Under the pieces are notes generated by a model. That model saw only the letters and a list, made by a program, of their open reading frames with translations, searched no databases and was not told the origin of the DNA. 6,031 nt of DNA from JBBIJH01 sp037446075 (lineage in GTDB: Bacteria; Bacteroidota; Ignavibacteria; UBA10030; JAHEZR01): the NCBI GenBank assembly GCA_037446075.1, contig JBBIJH010000169.1, positions 1 to 6,031 on the forward strand, read 5' to 3'. This document shows, piece by piece, positions 1 through 6,031 of the stretch (position 1 is the first letter of the stretch; each line of letters opens with the position of its first letter). The position numbers were made by a program, and so were the translations under genes.

Positions 1-152
1 AGGAAGAGCAGGTGGGAGAGGGGGACGCAATTTTTGTTCCTCTCCGTGCAGCTCGTGAGCTTAGCTACTACTTTGCCATTGCTCGGGATGTGTTTACCGT
101 CGCGACGGCGGCTGCAACAATCTATTTCTTGATCGATCAGGCGAGGAGGTAA
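1..152 (+). CDS. Polysaccharide export outer-membrane protein (Wza/SLBB type), C-terminal end only
   Basis: The reading frame is open from base 3 to a TAA at 150-152 and gives 49 residues; the start lies left of the window. It opens with a Gly-Asp-Ala-Ile-Phe-Val-Pro stretch (bases 21-47 region), which matches the 'GD.I.VP' end of SLBB domains in polysaccharide export proteins. A hydrophobic segment rich in aromatic residues follows (bases 57-149, from Glu-Leu-Ser-Tyr-Tyr to Phe-Leu-Ile-Asp-Gln) and ends in Arg-Arg. In Wza, the family model, the C-terminal helix is the part that spans the outer membrane as a helical barrel; this tail has the right position and character for that role (inference). 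The chain-length determinant that follows, the usual partner of such proteins, supports the call. The signal peptide, lipobox and polysaccharide export domain cannot be seen, so the assignment rests on the short tail and the context. Confidence 0.78.
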   Translation, partial: EEQVGEGDAIFVPLRAARELSYYFAIARDVFTVATAAATIYFLIDQARR

Positions 153-211
153 ACAACCCTCACCGAGCCGGTTACAATTCTCGAGATAGAAAACTACAAA
201 GGGCATCACAG

Positions 212-1408
212 ATGACCGATCTGAATACAGAAACTTCATCTACCGAGATATCTACCGATTCTGGACGCTTTTCTCTCATCGAGGTGTTCGCCACAGTCGT
301 CAAATGGAGGAAGTTCATTATCGGCGTTGTTCTTGTTGTGACACTTCTCTCGGCAGCCGTGAGCTTCTTGTTGCCAAAGTGGTATGCAGCGAGGACCTCC
401 ATCATGCCGCCAAGATCGAGAGGGGCTTTGACAGGGCTTGGGGATATTTCTAGGCTTCAGAGAGAGATACCTCTCCTGCGTGGTCTCGCCGGAGGCGGAG
501 GAACCGAGGACATCTATCGTTATCTCGCGATCCTCAAGAGCAGGAAGGGGCTGGAAAAAGTCGTCACGAAGTTCAACCTCGTGGAGGTTTATGAAGTGGA
601 AGAGAAGTCCATCGCGGAGGCGGTGGAAACTCTAAGAGAGAATTGCATCTTCAAATTGGGTGAAGAAGGGGCAATCGAGATCACGGTGTACGATCGAGAT
701 CCACAAAGGGCGGCTGCGATGGCAAACTATTTCGTGGAAGTGATCAATGAAGTTTGGATTGACCTGAATGCGCAGGAGGCGAGGAGTAGCCGGGAGTTTC
801 TCGAGAAGAACGTGAATGAAATTCAGCTGAACCTAGAAGCGGCAGAGGAGCGACTTAGAAATTTCCAGAAGAAGGAGGGCTTCGTCTCTATTCCGCAGGA
901 AACCCAAGCCACGATCTCTGCAGCTGCCGAATTGTTCGCGCGGAAGATGCTGGTAGAAGTGGAGATGGGAATTGCAGAACGGCGCTTTGGTGCAGCAAAT
1001 CCACTTGTCAAAGCTGCCGAGACGGAGCTTGCTACACTCAACGCCAAACTTCGAACCCTTCCTGATCTCGGAGTGGAGTATCTCCGACTTTACCGGGACT
1101 TTGCAGTCCAGCAGAAAATCTATGAATACATCGTCCCGCTCTATGAACAAGCAAAGTACGAGGAAAGAAGGGACGTAGCCAGTGCAGTTGTCCTCGACGT
1201 GGCTCAAGTCCCTGAAAAACCCGCGAGACCGAAAAAGAAACTCATCGTTTTGATATTTGCATTTATCGCCACTGCTTCAAGCATCGCAGTTGCACTGCTT
1301 GCTGAGAGTCTCGAGAGCATGAAACTGGGGAACCCCGAGAGATACTCTAAGTTAGAGCGCGCCTGGGCTGCAGTTCGTCCTGTCTTTCGACGGAGAAAAA
1401 GAAGCTGA
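212..1408 (+). CDS. Wzz-type polysaccharide chain-length determinant (polysaccharide co-polymerase), no kinase domain
   Basis: This 398-residue inner-membrane protein should control polymer length and link the polymerase to the outer-membrane exporter. The architecture is typical: a short cytoplasmic N-terminus, membrane helix 1 at about 35-54, a large periplasmic region, then a Pro-rich motif (Pro334, Pro337, Pro340, followed by three Lys) leading into membrane helix 2 at about 344-363. After helix 1 comes a Gly/Arg-rich linker ending in four Gly (94-97), then a segment resembling the Wzz domain ('AILKSR'). Residues about 190-228 look like a coiled coil ending in 'EGFVSIP'. Residues about 290-318 (Leu-Arg-Leu-Tyr-Arg-Asp, then Gln-Gln-Lys-Ile-Tyr-Glu) fit the GNVR domain of larger family members. 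The protein ends 35 residues after helix 2 in a basic tail (RRRKRS) with no Walker motifs or Tyr cluster, so no BY-kinase is fused. ATG 212 has a modest AAAGGG at 198-203, 8 bases upstream. It lies 59 bases after the export gene. Confidence 0.93.
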   Translation: MTDLNTETSSTEISTDSGRFSLIEVFATVVKWRKFIIGVVLVVTLLSAAVSFLLPKWYAARTSIMPPRSRGALTGLGDISRLQREIPLLRGLAGGGGTEDIYRYLAILKSRKGLEKVVTKFNLVEVYEVEEKSIAEAVETLRENCIFKLGEEGAIEITVYDRDPQRAAAMANYFVEVINEVWIDLNAQEARSSREFLEKNVNEIQLNLEAAEERLRNFQKKEGFVSIPQETQATISAAAELFARKMLVEVEMGIAERRFGAANPLVKAAETELATLNAKLRTLPDLGVEYLRLYRDFAVQQKIYEYIVPLYEQAKYEERRDVASAVVLDVAQVPEKPARPKKKLIVLIFAFIATASSIAVALLAESLESMKLGNPERYSKLERAWAAVRPVFRRRKRS

Positions 1409-1422
1409 GAGAACAGTCTGGT

Positions 1423-2481
1423 ATGAAGGTTCTCTATTGCGCCATGAAGTACGATTATGGCATCCCAGATCGGGGTTTTAGTTACGAGCATGAGAACTTC
1501 TACAAGACCCTTACTCGGATGCCAGGGATCGAGGTGGTCTACTTTCCTTTCGATGAAATTCTCCGGTCTGTTGGACGAAAAGCGCTCAATGAACAGTTAC
1601 TTGAAAAAGTCAAGATGGTGAAACCTGATCTTTGTTTCTTTGTCCTGTTTACCGATGAACTCATGAAGGAGACGATCAGGGAGATAACGAAACGAGGCCA
1701 GAGTCTCACCTTCAACTGGTTCACGGACGATCACTGGCGATTCGATGGCTACTCGAGATATTGGGCCCCTCTTTTCCACTGGGTATCGACAACGGATCAT
1801 CGTGCCGTTGAGGGATACCGGGCAATGGGTTATAAAACAGTCATCAAGACTCAATGGGCGTGCAACTCATGGGCGCTGCGGCAGCCAGGCAGTCGAGAGC
1901 TTATCTATGATGTGACGTTTGTTGGGCAGCCCCATTCCAACCGCCGAAAGATCGTTGCGGCCTTAAAGCGACTGGGTGTCAGGATTGATTGTTGGGGAGA
2001 GGGATGGCCAAATGGGAGGCTGGACCAGCAGAAGATGCTCGATGTCTTTCAAGCAAGTAAGATTAGTCTGAATTTCGCCGGACCGTCCGTCCATCTCGGA
2101 CTAGAACCGATTGTGAAGACCTTTCTCACCAGGCGAGCTAACGACCATTTAAGGCTGAATACTCCGGCGGAGATGGTTGGCCATTTGAAAGCGCTGACCG
2201 GGCCACGGAGAGCCCAGATCAAGGCAAGGGATTTTGAAATACCAGGAGCTGGTGGATTCCTGATGACAAATGCTCCGGAGGAGATAGAAGAATTTTACAC
2301 TCCGGAGAAGGAGGTTGTTCGTTTCAACGACTTTGATGAGCTTGTGGACAAAACCCGGTACTATCTCGATCACGGCGAAGAGCGCGAGGAGATCAGAAGT
2401 GCGGGGTTTGCGAGGACGCGTCGCGATCACACTTACGAACAGCGCTTTACTGAAATATTCCGAACGATGGGTCTGCTTTGA
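1423..2481 (+). CDS. CgeB-like glycosyltransferase
   Basis: This 352-residue protein has no membrane segment and is probably a cytoplasmic sugar transferase acting on the lipid-linked repeat unit. The C-terminal third matches the glycosyltransferase domain of the YkvP/CgeB group: Arg269-Asp-Phe-Glu then Pro-Gly-Ala-Gly-Gly-Phe (to 279), Tyr-Tyr-Leu-Asp-His at 313-317 and His-Thr-Tyr-Glu-Gln-Arg-Phe at 336-342. In GT-B enzymes the Phe-Glu-x-Pro-x-x-Gly-Gly stretch lies near the donor site. The N-terminal half carries Trp-Phe-Thr-Asp-Asp-His-Trp-Arg-Phe (99-107), Tyr-Asp-Val-Thr-Phe-Val-Gly (162-168) and Cys-Trp-Gly-Glu-Gly-Trp (190-195), all in the positions seen in this group. A basic stretch of about 45 residues (222-264) separates Leu-Asn-Phe (216-218) from the donor-site motif. 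ATG 1423 is 14 bases after the previous stop, behind a weak GAGAG at about 1407-1411. The last four bases overlap the flippase start. The donor sugar and linkage cannot be told. CgeB homologues also glycosylate spores or proteins, but the context favours polysaccharide. Confidence 0.85.
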   Translation: MKVLYCAMKYDYGIPDRGFSYEHENFYKTLTRMPGIEVVYFPFDEILRSVGRKALNEQLLEKVKMVKPDLCFFVLFTDELMKETIREITKRGQSLTFNWFTDDHWRFDGYSRYWAPLFHWVSTTDHRAVEGYRAMGYKTVIKTQWACNSWALRQPGSRELIYDVTFVGQPHSNRRKIVAALKRLGVRIDCWGEGWPNGRLDQQKMLDVFQASKISLNFAGPSVHLGLEPIVKTFLTRRANDHLRLNTPAEMVGHLKALTGPRRAQIKARDFEIPGAGGFLMTNAPEEIEEFYTPEKEVVRFNDFDELVDKTRYYLDHGEEREEIRSAGFARTRRDHTYEQRFTEIFRTMGLL

Positions 2482-3965
2482 AGCATAGTTTGCTAAAGGA
2501 CAGTATCGTGTTTGCCTCGAGCCGTTATGTCCTGCTTGGCTTGAGCATGATCAGGAACTTCTTTGTGGCAAAGTATCTGGGCCCTGCAGATTATGGACTT
2601 TGGATCGTCATCGGGCTTTTACTCACCTACGGCGATCAGATTCACCTCGGATTGCGTCACGCCGGAGACAAAGAGGTTCCGTACTATCGCGGACAGGGCA
2701 GGGAGGATGAGAGCAAAAGGATAGCTGACTCGATTCTGGGTGGAGTACTCGGCTTATCAGGCCTAGCTTTTTTCTGCTTGATGATTTACTCCTTTGTTTT
2801 CATCGGAAGTGAGGAGACTCTAATTCGATATGGAGTTCTCGTTGCTGCGTTTATTATCGTTACGGATCAAGTGAACCGATTCTATCATATGATTCTGCGG
2901 ACCCGCCACGAGTTTCTACTGTTCAGCAAAGTGGAGTCAGCCTTCGAGCTGCTGCGTACGATACTCGTCAGCGGACTCGTCGTAGCATTTCATTTCTATG
3001 GGGCCATCATAGGGCTCTTTATCGCGTCACTGGGGACGGCAGTCTATTTTCTTGTCCAGTTCAGGAACGAATTCCATCCACGGTTCAGCTTCTTTTCTCT
3101 GAAGTCTCTCCTCATAGTTGGATTGCCACTCTCTGCAACGGGACTCCTGTACATTCTTATCTTGAACTTGGATCGACTGATTGGGGCGTTAGCTTTGTCA
3201 AAAGAGAATCTCGGGATCTATGGCATGGCCTCTCTTGTTGCACAGGTCCCCGTCACCTCTTCGCAGGGGATCAGTTCGGTCATCTACCCACGGATCAGTG
3301 AGCAGTTTGGTGAAACCGGAGATCCAGCAAAGTTAAAACCGGTCTTTGCCTCTGCCATGATCGGAGCAGCCTTCATCGCTCCGTTCTTGGTTGCGAGCAT
3401 TTTTCTGATTGGCCGGTTCTTGATTCTTTGGTTGCTTCCTGCGTACCATCGTTCCATCGACGTCCTCTTTCTTCTTTCGTTCGGAGTCTATTTTCTGTGT
3501 CTTGTTCCAATTCCTGCAGCCGTGCTGATGGCGGCAGGTCGGAATACTCTCTATCTTCGTTCAGAGATCTCCGCTCTTTTCATAGCTCTCGCAACATATG
3601 GGTTTGTCTTTTTGACTCGTCCGCCGAGTTTGCCTTTGCTGGCTGTCATCACCTCAATTTCCTATTTCCTCCTCTCGACTTTTCTTTTCCTTCACGTTTT
3701 CCGCACATTTGGGACACGTGGAGCTGATCGATTGAGAGAGATTGCCAAACTCTATTTGCCTTCTCTGTATGCTGCAACGGCTCTGACGTTCATCTACACC
3801 ATGGTTGTTTCAAACGCAGAGGTTGACTTTCACAGACTGTTTTGGCAGATGGTCGCACCGCTGGGTCTGTTCTTGGTTCTTTATTTACCGATGGTGTATC
3901 TGCTGAATCGGAATACTGGCGTGGTAAGCAAGTTCTTGAGATCTGACGTCGCAAAAGGAGGGTGA
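2478..3965 (+). CDS. Wzx-type lipid-linked repeat-unit flippase (MOP/polysaccharide transporter superfamily)
   Basis: This 495-residue protein is hydrophobic along its whole length, with roughly 12-14 membrane helices by eye, the normal size and build of Wzx. It would move undecaprenyl-diphosphate-linked repeat units from the cytoplasmic to the periplasmic face of the inner membrane. Recognisable family sites are the N-terminal helix followed by Leu-Gly-Pro-Ala-Asp-Tyr-Gly (34-40), a charged loop with Pro-Tyr-Tyr-Arg-Gly-Gln-Gly after helix 2, and Asn230-Leu-Asp-Arg followed by Leu-Gly-Ile-Tyr (245-248), the 'NLDR...LG.Y' signature of the second half. The start is TTG at 2478, the first usable start after an in-frame TGA at 2451-2453; the next ATG (codon 24) would cut helix 1. 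TTG overlaps the preceding TGA in the four-base form TTGA, with a weak GATGGG at 2466-2471, so translation is probably coupled to the upstream transferase. The stop overlaps the AGGAGG/GTG region of the next gene. Confidence 0.93.
   Translation: MKHSLLKDSIVFASSRYVLLGLSMIRNFFVAKYLGPADYGLWIVIGLLLTYGDQIHLGLRHAGDKEVPYYRGQGREDESKRIADSILGGVLGLSGLAFFCLMIYSFVFIGSEETLIRYGVLVAAFIIVTDQVNRFYHMILRTRHEFLLFSKVESAFELLRTILVSGLVVAFHFYGAIIGLFIASLGTAVYFLVQFRNEFHPRFSFFSLKSLLIVGLPLSATGLLYILILNLDRLIGALALSKENLGIYGMASLVAQVPVTSSQGISSVIYPRISEQFGETGDPAKLKPVFASAMIGAAFIAPFLVASIFLIGRFLILWLLPAYHRSIDVLFLLSFGVYFLCLVPIPAAVLMAAGRNTLYLRSEISALFIALATYGFVFLTRPPSLPLLAVITSISYFLLSTFLFLHVFRTFGTRGADRLREIAKLYLPSLYAATALTFIYTMVVSNAEVDFHRLFWQMVAPLGLFLVLYLPMVYLLNRNTGVVSKFLRSDVAKGG
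3956..3961 (+). promoter_or_regulatory. Strong ribosome binding site (AGGAGG) that decides the polymerase start
   Basis: A perfect AGGAGG lies within the last codons of the flippase gene. It directly abuts the first in-frame GTG (3962), which is too close to use, but is 9 bases from the second GTG (3971). An ATG at 3998 is 36 bases away. The spacing therefore favours 3971. It is the only strong Shine-Dalgarno sequence found in front of a start codon in this window. Confidence 0.75.
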
Positions 3966-3970
3966 ATCGT

Positions 3971-5410
3971 GTGAGGCTGGCATTTGTAGACGGTGTGATG
4001 AGGAAAGAGGCTCTCCTGCCACTCGGTCTGGCTGTTGCCGGGCTTGTTGCCGTCGCTTTAGCCTCTGAGGCCCACGTTGCACTCGGGTTTCTTGTTCTCC
4101 TGACCTTGATCTGGAGTTTCCATCGCACGGCGAGGATCGCCTTCTTGATTCTCCTTTTGCCCTTTGCACACGCCGGACTTGGCCTTGAGCCGCTCCGGGG
4201 ATTTGGGATTTACGACATCTATGCAGGCTTCTTTATCATTATTTTTGTCTTACGATGGCTCAGCGGGTCTCTGTTTACTTCTCGCCGGATTCCAACGTTT
4301 GGGTACACAGGGATAATGCTGATTTGCTTCGTGCCAAGCTTGATGAACTCTGTTGATCTCACGGTGAGTACCTTAGCATTCATTCAGTTTCTCGCAACTG
4401 CCTTAACTGCGGCTGGCATTTGCTACTATCTTATCCAGGAATCGAATCAGAAAATCATTTACTTTCTGCTAGCTCTATTCACAATTGAGTCCGCGGCAAC
4501 CGGTGCTTATGGGATTTATGAATCCTACACCTCTCGCTCATTCATCCATGGGATCACTGGGCGAGTCTTTTTCGGACCATTTCAAGACGTCAATTATTAT
4601 GCGTCCTATTTGCTTATGGGTCTGCCACTTGCACTGGGTAGTGCACTTCTCTCGAGGCGGTTCCTTTGGAAGGTCGGTTGGTTCTTCGCCGGGATTGTTC
4701 TTATCACGTCCATCATCTCGACAGTTTCTCGAGCCGCGCTTCTTACGCTGGCTATTGTGATCCTCGTCTTTGGAGTGGACCTCACTCTTAGCTCGAAAGG
4801 CAGTAGAAGGCTGCTTGGGGTGAGCGTAGTTGTATTCTTTCTCGCGGTCATCTCCGTCTTGATCTTTACAGACCTTGGCGGCAGGGTGATCGATCTATTT
4901 ACTCTCTCAAAAAGGCTTGAGACGGTTGCCATTGGAAAAGACCCATCGCTAAACCAGCGAAAGAAAATCTACAAGGTTGCCTTTCGGGTTGCGGAGGCTC
5001 ACCCATTCGTGGGTGTTGGCTTCGGTGCGTTTGAGGAAACTTTTCCCGTTTATAGGGGGGCAGCATTGCTTCCGCATGAACCGAAGTCGGCCCATAATAC
5101 GCCGCTGAGGTTGTTTGCTGAAACAGGGATCGTTGGCTTTGTTCCGAGTCTATTTTTTGCTCTTGCCGTCACGCGATACCTTCTTAGAGCTTACAGGAAA
5201 ATATCGGACGAAAGACATAGAATCGTGATGGGTTCCGTCATGTTGTCCCTTTTTTCCTTCTTCTTGATGAGTCTAACATTTGATGGAATGTTTGAACCGC
5301 ACTTTTGGGTTCTGCTTGGAATCGCCGTGGCGCTAGCCTCGACACATTTGGCACAAGGTTCAAGACCGGCGAGCATGAGCATGGCAGATCAAAATCATGA
5401 GGCTCGATAA
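3971..5410 (+). CDS. Wzy-type polysaccharide polymerase / O-antigen ligase family membrane protein (WzyC domain)
   Basis: This protein has about 479 residues and many membrane helices. Its Wzy_C-type region holds the family hallmarks: Asp206-Val-Asn-Tyr-Tyr-Ala, Ser253-Arg254 at a helix end, and a periplasmic loop with Arg-Lys-Lys-Ile-Tyr, then His344-Pro-Phe-Val-Gly-Val-Gly-Phe-Gly, then His375-Asn-Thr-Pro and Glu384-Thr-Gly. The 'HP..GvG.g.F...HN..l....E.G' pattern is shared by polymerases and WaaL-type ligases, which transfer glycan from undecaprenyl diphosphate on the periplasmic face. Polymerase is preferred because the gene sits directly after a Wzx-type gene and in the same locus as a Wzz-type gene, but sequence alone does not exclude a ligase. 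Two GTG codons compete: 3962, giving 482 residues and a four-base GTGA overlap with the flippase stop, and 3971, which has the right distance from AGGAGG. I chose 3971. The C-terminus ends in a short polar tail (about residues 460-479). TAA at 5408-5410 is 17 bases before the next gene. Confidence 0.87.
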   Translation: MRLAFVDGVMRKEALLPLGLAVAGLVAVALASEAHVALGFLVLLTLIWSFHRTARIAFLILLLPFAHAGLGLEPLRGFGIYDIYAGFFIIIFVLRWLSGSLFTSRRIPTFGYTGIMLICFVPSLMNSVDLTVSTLAFIQFLATALTAAGICYYLIQESNQKIIYFLLALFTIESAATGAYGIYESYTSRSFIHGITGRVFFGPFQDVNYYASYLLMGLPLALGSALLSRRFLWKVGWFFAGIVLITSIISTVSRAALLTLAIVILVFGVDLTLSSKGSRRLLGVSVVVFFLAVISVLIFTDLGGRVIDLFTLSKRLETVAIGKDPSLNQRKKIYKVAFRVAEAHPFVGVGFGAFEETFPVYRGAALLPHEPKSAHNTPLRLFAETGIVGFVPSLFFALAVTRYLLRAYRKISDERHRIVMGSVMLSLFSFFLMSLTFDGMFEPHFWVLLGIAVALASTHLAQGSRPASMSMADQNHEAR

Positions 5411-5427
5411 GGCTTCTCCCCCGGACG

Positions 5428-6031
5428 ATGTTTCAACAGAAGACAAAAATATTATTTGTCTCTCCAGCAAGTGACTTAGGAGGCACTGCAAAATATATTC
5501 TGTCCATCGTGCGATACCTGCCGCGGGAGAGATTTAACACGCATATTGCAGTTTTTGGGAATGGCCCCCTCTGCGAAGTGATGAGAGGGCAGGAGGTTGC
5601 TGTTCATAACCTGCGCGCGAATTACTCAGCATTCTCGTTCTGGCAGGCGGTTCTTTCATTCCGGAAATTCTTGAGAAGAGAAAATTTCCACCTGATCCAT
5701 GCTCACAATGCAAAAGCAGGTTTTCTCTCTGTTATTGCTAACAGAAATCTCCCAGCACGCGTTGTTTACACAGGCCATGGTTTCAGATTCGACCAAAAAA
5801 AGAACCCTCTCATCAGGTTCTTATTCTTTTGCTTCGAGTGGATGATCGTGAAATCCGTGGCCTACGTTACCGTGTTGAGCGAGACAGAACGGGAGTTCGG
5901 GCTTCGGAAAGGGCTGCTGGATTCTGAACGTGTAGCTGTGACTCCCGTCTCAATTGATGCGGAAGTGTTCTCTGGCATTGAACCCGCCGCGGGCCTTGAA
6001 GAGCGAAAGGAACTCGGTATCCCGTCAGATG
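5428..6031 (+). CDS. GT4-type glycosyltransferase, N-terminal part, cut by the window edge
   Basis: The frame is open from ATG 5428 to the edge: 201 full codons and one extra base. This is the acceptor-binding Rossmann domain of a GT-B fold enzyme. Lys-Ile-Leu-Phe-Val (7-11) forms the first strand, followed by Asp-Leu-Gly-Gly-Thr-Ala-Lys-Tyr (16-23), the glycine loop typical of GT4. His-Leu-Ile-His-Ala-His-Asn-Ala-Lys-Ala-Gly (88-98), Tyr-Thr-Gly-His-Gly-Phe-Arg-Phe (114-121) and Val-Leu-Ser-Glu-Thr-Glu (149-154) match the repeat-unit transferase group in which a lipid-linked acceptor receives a sugar. Ser-Ile-Asp (175-177) then Phe181 stands where many relatives have Asn-Gly-Ile-Asp. The donor-binding half with the E-x7-E motif lies beyond the window. 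An in-frame TGA at 5398-5400 and the absence of other ATG, GTG or TTG codons before 5428 fix the start. No good Shine-Dalgarno precedes it (the upstream bases are C-rich), so re-initiation after the polymerase stop 17 bases before is plausible. Donor sugar unknown. Confidence 0.92.
   Translation, partial: MFQQKTKILFVSPASDLGGTAKYILSIVRYLPRERFNTHIAVFGNGPLCEVMRGQEVAVHNLRANYSAFSFWQAVLSFRKFLRRENFHLIHAHNAKAGFLSVIANRNLPARVVYTGHGFRFDQKKNPLIRFLFFCFEWMIVKSVAYVTVLSETEREFGLRKGLLDSERVAVTPVSIDAEVFSGIEPAAGLEERKELGIPSD

Noticed and set aside
144..150. Perfect AGGAGGT at the end of the export gene
   Set aside because: No ATG, GTG or TTG lies at a usable distance after it, and the next gene starts 61 bases later. 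It encodes the terminal Arg-Arg codons and looks coincidental.
162..172. Small inverted repeat ACCG-AGC-CGGT in the 59-base gap
   Set aside because: The stem is only four base pairs with a three-base loop and no T-run follows. It is not supportable as a terminator or operator.
153..211. Possible promoter for the chain-length gene
   Set aside because: No pair of -35 and -10 like boxes with proper spacing could be defended; only scattered AT-rich hexamers are present.
833..1207. Antisense open frame of 124 codons opposite the chain-length gene
   Set aside because: Its product is Cys- and Phe-rich with no recognisable domain, and it lies wholly opposite a well-supported gene. It is best explained as a shadow frame.
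3790..4169. Two overlapping antisense open frames (112 and 94 codons) across the flippase-polymerase junction
   Set aside because: Their products are Arg/Ser/Gln-rich low-complexity sequence without motifs, as expected on the reverse strand of membrane-protein genes.
5478..5483. Internal AGGAGG in the GT4 gene
   Set aside because: No start codon follows at suitable spacing. The bases encode the conserved Leu-Gly-Gly of the glycine loop, which explains the match.
1..6031. Idea of a novel defence, mobile or otherwise undescribed system
   Set aside because: Every large frame on the + strand matches a known polysaccharide family, and no repeats, integrase, transposase, toxin-antitoxin pair or effector was seen.

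Overview
The window is a continuous block of surface-polysaccharide (capsule, exopolysaccharide or O-antigen type) biosynthesis and export genes. All are on the + strand and packed head to tail. Six coding regions are supported: the last 49 codons of an outer-membrane polysaccharide export (Wza/SLBB-type) protein, a Wzz-type chain-length determinant without a kinase domain, a CgeB-like glycosyltransferase, a Wzx-type flippase, a Wzy/WaaL-type polymerase or ligase, and the first about 200 codons of a GT4-type glycosyltransferase that runs off the right edge.

Layout: 1-152 is the end of the export gene; 153-211 is the longest gap (59 bases), with no convincing promoter or terminator; 212-1408 is the chain-length protein; 1423-2481 the CgeB-like transferase; 2478-3965 the flippase, overlapping its neighbour by four bases and starting at TTG; about 3971-5410 the polymerase, starting at GTG behind a strong AGGAGG; 5428-6031 the GT4 transferase. 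No stretch over 300 bases lacks a gene, and no tRNA, rRNA, CRISPR, insertion sequence or intergenic hairpin followed by a T-run was seen. The spacing suggests one polycistronic transcript that begins upstream of the window.

How the genes would work together (inferred from family knowledge): cytoplasmic glycosyltransferases, including the CgeB-like and GT4 enzymes, add sugars to a lipid-linked repeat unit. The Wzx-type protein flips the unit across the inner membrane, and the Wzy-type protein polymerises it on the periplasmic side. The Wzz-type protein sets chain length and, with the Wza-type outer-membrane protein, guides export. An initiating sugar-phosphate transferase, a tyrosine autokinase and sugar-nucleotide genes are not in the window and may lie outside it.

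Organism: an outer-membrane export protein beside a Wzz protein points to a Gram-negative (diderm) bacterium. GC content looks close to half by eye, and TTG and GTG starts are used. The sequence does not allow a firm taxonomic placement; an environmental lineage is possible but unproven. I found no evidence of a novel type of system. The interest lies in details of a recognisable polysaccharide locus.
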